A stretch of 8,431 bases of DNA from PWPR01 sp964497955 (lineage in GTDB: Bacteria; Bacillota; UBA994; PWPR01), in the NCBI GenBank assembly GCA_964497955.1, contig CAZCFQ010000091.1, positions 1 through 8,431 of the forward strand. The letters are read 5' to 3'. Of this stretch, positions 6,232-8,431 are shown piece by piece. The notes under the pieces were generated by a model. The model saw nothing but the letters and a program-made list of their open reading frames with translations. It made no database searches and had not been told where the DNA came from. Each line of letters begins with the position of its first letter. Position 1 is the first letter of the stretch. The position numbers and the translations under genes were made by a program.

Positions 6232-6263
6232 AAACTAGAGGAAAATTAAAGCTCCTCTAGTTT
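6232..6263 (-). terminator. Probable terminator of the peptide transporter operon
   Basis: An 11-bp perfect stem, AAACTAGAGGA and TCCTCTAGTTT on the minus strand, has a 10-nt loop and contains the final codons and TAA stop of the F ATPase gene. The tail is TTTTAATATT, only moderately T-rich, so termination efficiency is uncertain. Confidence 0.6.
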
Positions 6264-7223
6264 ATTTACAAAGTGACATGATGCAAAATGCTCATTTTCA
6301 TACTCATCCAAAACAGGTTCTTCTATAGAGCATATTTTTTGAGCGTAGGGACAACGAGTATGGAAGCTACAGCCTCTTGGTGGATTTGAGGGTGATGGTA
6401 CATCACCTTTTAAGATAATCCTTTTTTTCTTCTTAAGAGGATTTGGATCTGGTATAGCTGATAATAGGGCTTTTGTATAAGGATGGAGCGAGTTGCTATA
6501 CAAGTCTTCTTCCTTTGCTATTTCTACAATTTTTCCTAAATACATAACTATTACCTTATCACTGACATGTTTAACTACGCTTAAATCATGTGCTATAAAA
6601 ATAAATGTTAGATCTAATTTTTGCTGTAAACTTCTTAAAAGATTTAGTATTTGTGATTGAATTGATACATCTAGTGCTGAAACAGGCTAATCACAAACCA
6701 CCCATTTTGGATTTAATGCTAAGGCTCTAGCAATACCAATTCTTTGCCTTTGTCCTCCACTAAACTCATGAGGATATCTTTTTAGGTGAGTAGTATTTAA
6801 CCCAACAATTTCAACTAGTTCTCTAACTCGTTCTTTTCTCTCTTCTTTATTTCCCCATTTGTGTATCACAAGTGGCTCTTTAATAATCTGTTCAACAGTT
6901 AACCTGGGATTTAAAGATGAGTAAGGATCTTGAAATATTAATTGAATATTTTGTCTAATTTTTCTCATATCCTTATTATTGAGTGAATATAGGTCTTGAT
7001 TATTGAAAATAACTTCTCCACTTGTTGGTTCATAAAGTCTTAAAATTGTTCTTGCTAATGTGGATTTACCACATCCACTTTCACCAACAATTCCTATTGT
7101 TTCTCCTTTATTCACTGTGAAAGAAACACCATCAACAGCTTTTAGCTGACCTTTAGACCCAAAAAGACCTTTGCTTATTGGAAAATATTTTTTAACATCT
7201 TTTACTTCTAATAGTTTACTCAT
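6246..7223 (-). pseudogene. dppF: Peptide ABC transporter ATPase F, interrupted by TAG at the Walker B glutamate
   Basis: The reading frame covers 325 codons plus TAA, the normal length of an Opp/Dpp F-subunit ATPase, which would power peptide import as a heterodimer with the D subunit at the inner face of the membrane. Visible are Walker A GESGCGKST (47-55), Q-loop FQDP (97-100), signature FSGGQRQR (154-161), Walker B WVVCD (174-178), then TAG at codon 179 (6687-6689), then PVSALDVSIQSQ, the H-loop IAHDL (H212) and the cysteine-rich C-terminus with RCPYA. Codon 179 should be the catalytic glutamate; GAG to TAG is one base change. Everything else is in frame and intact. The start at 7223 overlaps the D gene by 8 nt (ATGAGTAA), with GAGGAAG upstream. 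A truncated 178-residue product would lack the catalytic base and H-loop. Sequencing error or stop read-through are the alternatives. Opp versus Dpp naming is uncertain. Confidence 0.9.
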
Positions 7224-8211
7224 AATCTTCTTCCTCAAATAAGTTGTTTGGATAAAAGCACCTAAAGCTAGTTCCATTTGCTAAAGTAATTAGATCCGGC
7301 ATCTCTACTTTACATTTTTCCTTTGCATAAGGACATCTTGGATTGAATCTACAACCTTTTGGCATACTTAAAGGGTCAGGAACAGTCCCTTCAATAACAT
7401 TTAACCATTCGGTTTTCTCATCAAGTTTAGGAATAGAGCTTAATAATCCCATAGTATAAGGATGCTTTGGTTTTGTAAATAAATCTTTAATATTATTTGA
7501 TTCTACAACTTGCCCTGCATACATTACTACTACCCTATCCGCCATCTCAGCTACAACACCCAAGTCGTGCGTGATTAAAATTATACTCATGTTCATTTTA
7601 CTTTTGAACTTTTCCATCTCGTCAAGTATTTGGGCTTGTATTGTAACATCTAAAGCTGTTGTAGGCTCATCTGCAATTAATAGTTTAGGCTCACAAGCTA
7701 AAGCTATTGCAATCATTACTCTTTGTCTCATCCCTCCTGATAACTGATGAGGATATTCATTTATTCTTTGGCTTGCATCTGGAATTCCAACCAGTTCAAG
7801 CATCTTTTCTGCTTCAATTAAAGCATCTTTTTTATTCATGTTTTTATGAAGCATTATAACTTCTGCTATTTGTTTACCTACTGTATGAACAGGATTAAGG
7901 CTGGTCATTGGTTCTTGAAATATAATTGATATATCATTACCTCTTATTTTCCTTAACTCATCTTTTTCTATATTAAGCAAATCTTTTCCTAAAAAATGTG
8001 CTGTTCCTTTTTTAATTTCTCCAGGAGGGGTAGGTATTAAGCCTAATAATGAAAAAGCTGTCTGACTTTTACCTGAACCACTTTCGCCTACTATTGCTAA
8101 TGTTTCACCTTCATAAACCTTAAATGAAACATTATCTACAGCATATACATCTCCCTCTTCTGTATGATAAACGGTTTGTAAGTTTTTAACATTTAGTAAC
8201 TCTTTTTTCAT
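7216..8211 (-). CDS. dppD: Peptide ABC transporter ATPase D
   Basis: A complete 331-residue ATPase of the Opp/Dpp/Nik import family, located at the cytoplasmic side of the permease pair and powering uptake of di- or oligopeptides. Walker A is GESGSGKSQ (42-50), Q-loop IIFQEP (96-101), signature LSGGMRQR (157-164), Walker B LLIADEP (177-183, catalytic E182), D-loop ALD (186-188) and H-loop H215. The C-terminal oligopeptide extension carries C287, C293, C300 and C318 around NPRCPYA. In a structurally characterised bacterial DppD this region binds a 4Fe-4S cluster, so the same is likely here. The ATG is 9 nt after the permease stop, with AGGTG overlapping that stop, indicating translational coupling. 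Its partner F subunit is broken by a stop codon. Substrate cannot be told from the ATPase. Confidence 0.95.
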   Translation of the reverse strand: MKKELLNVKNLQTVYHTEEGDVYAVDNVSFKVYEGETLAIVGESGSGKSQTAFSLLGLIPTPPGEIKKGTAHFLGKDLLNIEKDELRKIRGNDISIIFQEPMTSLNPVHTVGKQIAEVIMLHKNMNKKDALIEAEKMLELVGIPDASQRINEYPHQLSGGMRQRVMIAIALACEPKLLIADEPTTALDVTIQAQILDEMEKFKSKMNMSIILITHDLGVVAEMADRVVVMYAGQVVESNNIKDLFTKPKHPYTMGLLSSIPKLDEKTEWLNVIEGTVPDPLSMPKGCRFNPRCPYAKEKCKVEMPDLITLANGTSFRCFYPNNLFEEEDYE

Positions 8212-8220
8212 AATTTACAC

Positions 8221-8431
8221 CTATCTTTTTAAATATGGATCTAGTGCATCACGTAATCCATCCCCTATATAGTTAAACGCTAAAACTGTCAAAAATATTA
8301 AAAGTCCTGGCAATATTGTAATCCAAGGCGCATATCTCATATAATATCTACCTGAGTTGAGAATTGTACCCCAGCTAGGAGGACTAGTAATTCCTAAACC
8401 AAGAAAACTCAAGCTAGACTCAGCTAAAATT
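8221..8431 (-). CDS. dppC: Peptide ABC transporter permease C, 5' part missing
   Basis: The last 69 codons of an inner-membrane permease of the DppC/OppC family, cut by the window edge. The conserved start of this segment, ILAESSLSFLGLGI, and PPSWGTIL are typical of the region after the ATPase-contacting loop. A final transmembrane helix follows (WITILPGLLIFLTVLAFNYI). The end, LRDALDPYLKR, is the family's usual C-terminus. The stop is TAG, the only TAG used as a normal terminus in this window, and a TAA follows two codons later. ATPase D follows after 9 nt. The rest of the operon, including the binding protein and permease B, is presumably upstream, outside the window. Confidence 0.93.
   Translation of the reverse strand, partial: ILAESSLSFLGLGITSPPSWGTILNSGRYYMRYAPWITILPGLLIFLTVLAFNYIGDGLRDALDPYLKR

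Larger units (their letters stand above)
5738..6245. other. Gene-poor interval of about 500 bases
   Basis: No intact gene is seen on either strand between the rubrerythrin-like gene and the transporter operon. The right-hand part of this gap (about 6000-6230) has frequent stops in all frames. It contains an 8-bp tandem repeat, TAGTAATT twice at 6129-6144, and an imperfect hairpin at 6165-6216. The left part holds the interrupted ORF and the rubrerythrin-like promoter. It looks like decayed coding DNA plus spacer, with no RNA gene or mobile element recognised. Confidence 0.6.

Noticed and set aside
6246..6545. A separate 99-residue gene starting at 6545
   Set aside because: It begins in the middle of conserved F ATPase sequence (VIVMYLGK) and the same frame is open back to the TAG at 6687. 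It is the tail of the broken ATPase, not a gene.
7224..7277. Upstream in-frame ATG at 7277 as start of the F ATPase
   Set aside because: It would overlap the D gene by 62 nt, has no ribosome binding site, and adds 18 residues not typical of the family. The ATG at 7223 has GAGGAAG before it and the usual short overlap.
1..8431. CRISPR array, insertion sequence, prophage, tRNA or rRNA
   Set aside because: No regularly spaced repeats, transposase or phage-like genes, or cloverleaf or rRNA signatures were seen on either strand.

Overview
The window reads as chromosome of a low-GC, probably anaerobic, Gram-positive bacterium (Firmicutes; Halanaerobiales or a clostridial group is my guess, not shown by the sequence). 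The signs are strong AT bias, strong purine-rich ribosome binding sites, a short ThiC under a TPP riboswitch, a stand-alone rubrerythrin-like protein, and an Opp/Dpp transporter whose intact ATPase subunit has a cysteine-rich C-terminus. No RNA genes, CRISPR array, insertion sequence or phage genes were seen.

Layout, left to right. (1) 1-2465, minus strand: two related TPR genes in tandem. The upstream one (402-2465) is a TPR-GAF-GGDEF signalling protein. The downstream one (from 383, cut by the window edge) is a diverged paralogue of its N-terminus. (2) 2555-3142, minus: a protein-L-isoaspartate methyltransferase-like protein with a TTG start. (3) 3240-4671, minus: thiC, with a TPP riboswitch, an intrinsic terminator in its leader and a second terminator after its stop. 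(4) 4801-5235, plus: the only rightward gene, an unrecognised four-helix membrane protein. Its stop codon lies in the loop of a hairpin that can terminate both it and the next gene. (5) 5252-5737, minus: a diiron rubrerythrin-like protein with an extended -10 promoter and possible operator sequences. (6) 5738-6245: about 500 bases without an intact gene; it holds a small ORF interrupted by TAG and a few hairpins. (7) 6246-8431, minus: the end of a peptide ABC transporter operon, permease C (partial), ATPase D (intact) and ATPase F (broken).

The most notable point is the F ATPase. It is complete end to end except for one in-frame TAG at the codon for the Walker B catalytic glutamate. This type of importer uses a D/F heterodimer, so the system would be disabled or would depend on another F subunit, unless the stop is read through or is an assembly error. 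A second in-frame TAG interrupts the small ORF about 0.8 kb away. TAG is also the natural stop of the permease gene, so I favour decay over recoding.

There is no single pathway across the window. It is a set of short housekeeping, stress and signalling transcription units. I did not find a clearly new biological system; the leads are the broken F subunit, the interrupted ORF, the TPR paralogue pair and the unknown membrane protein.
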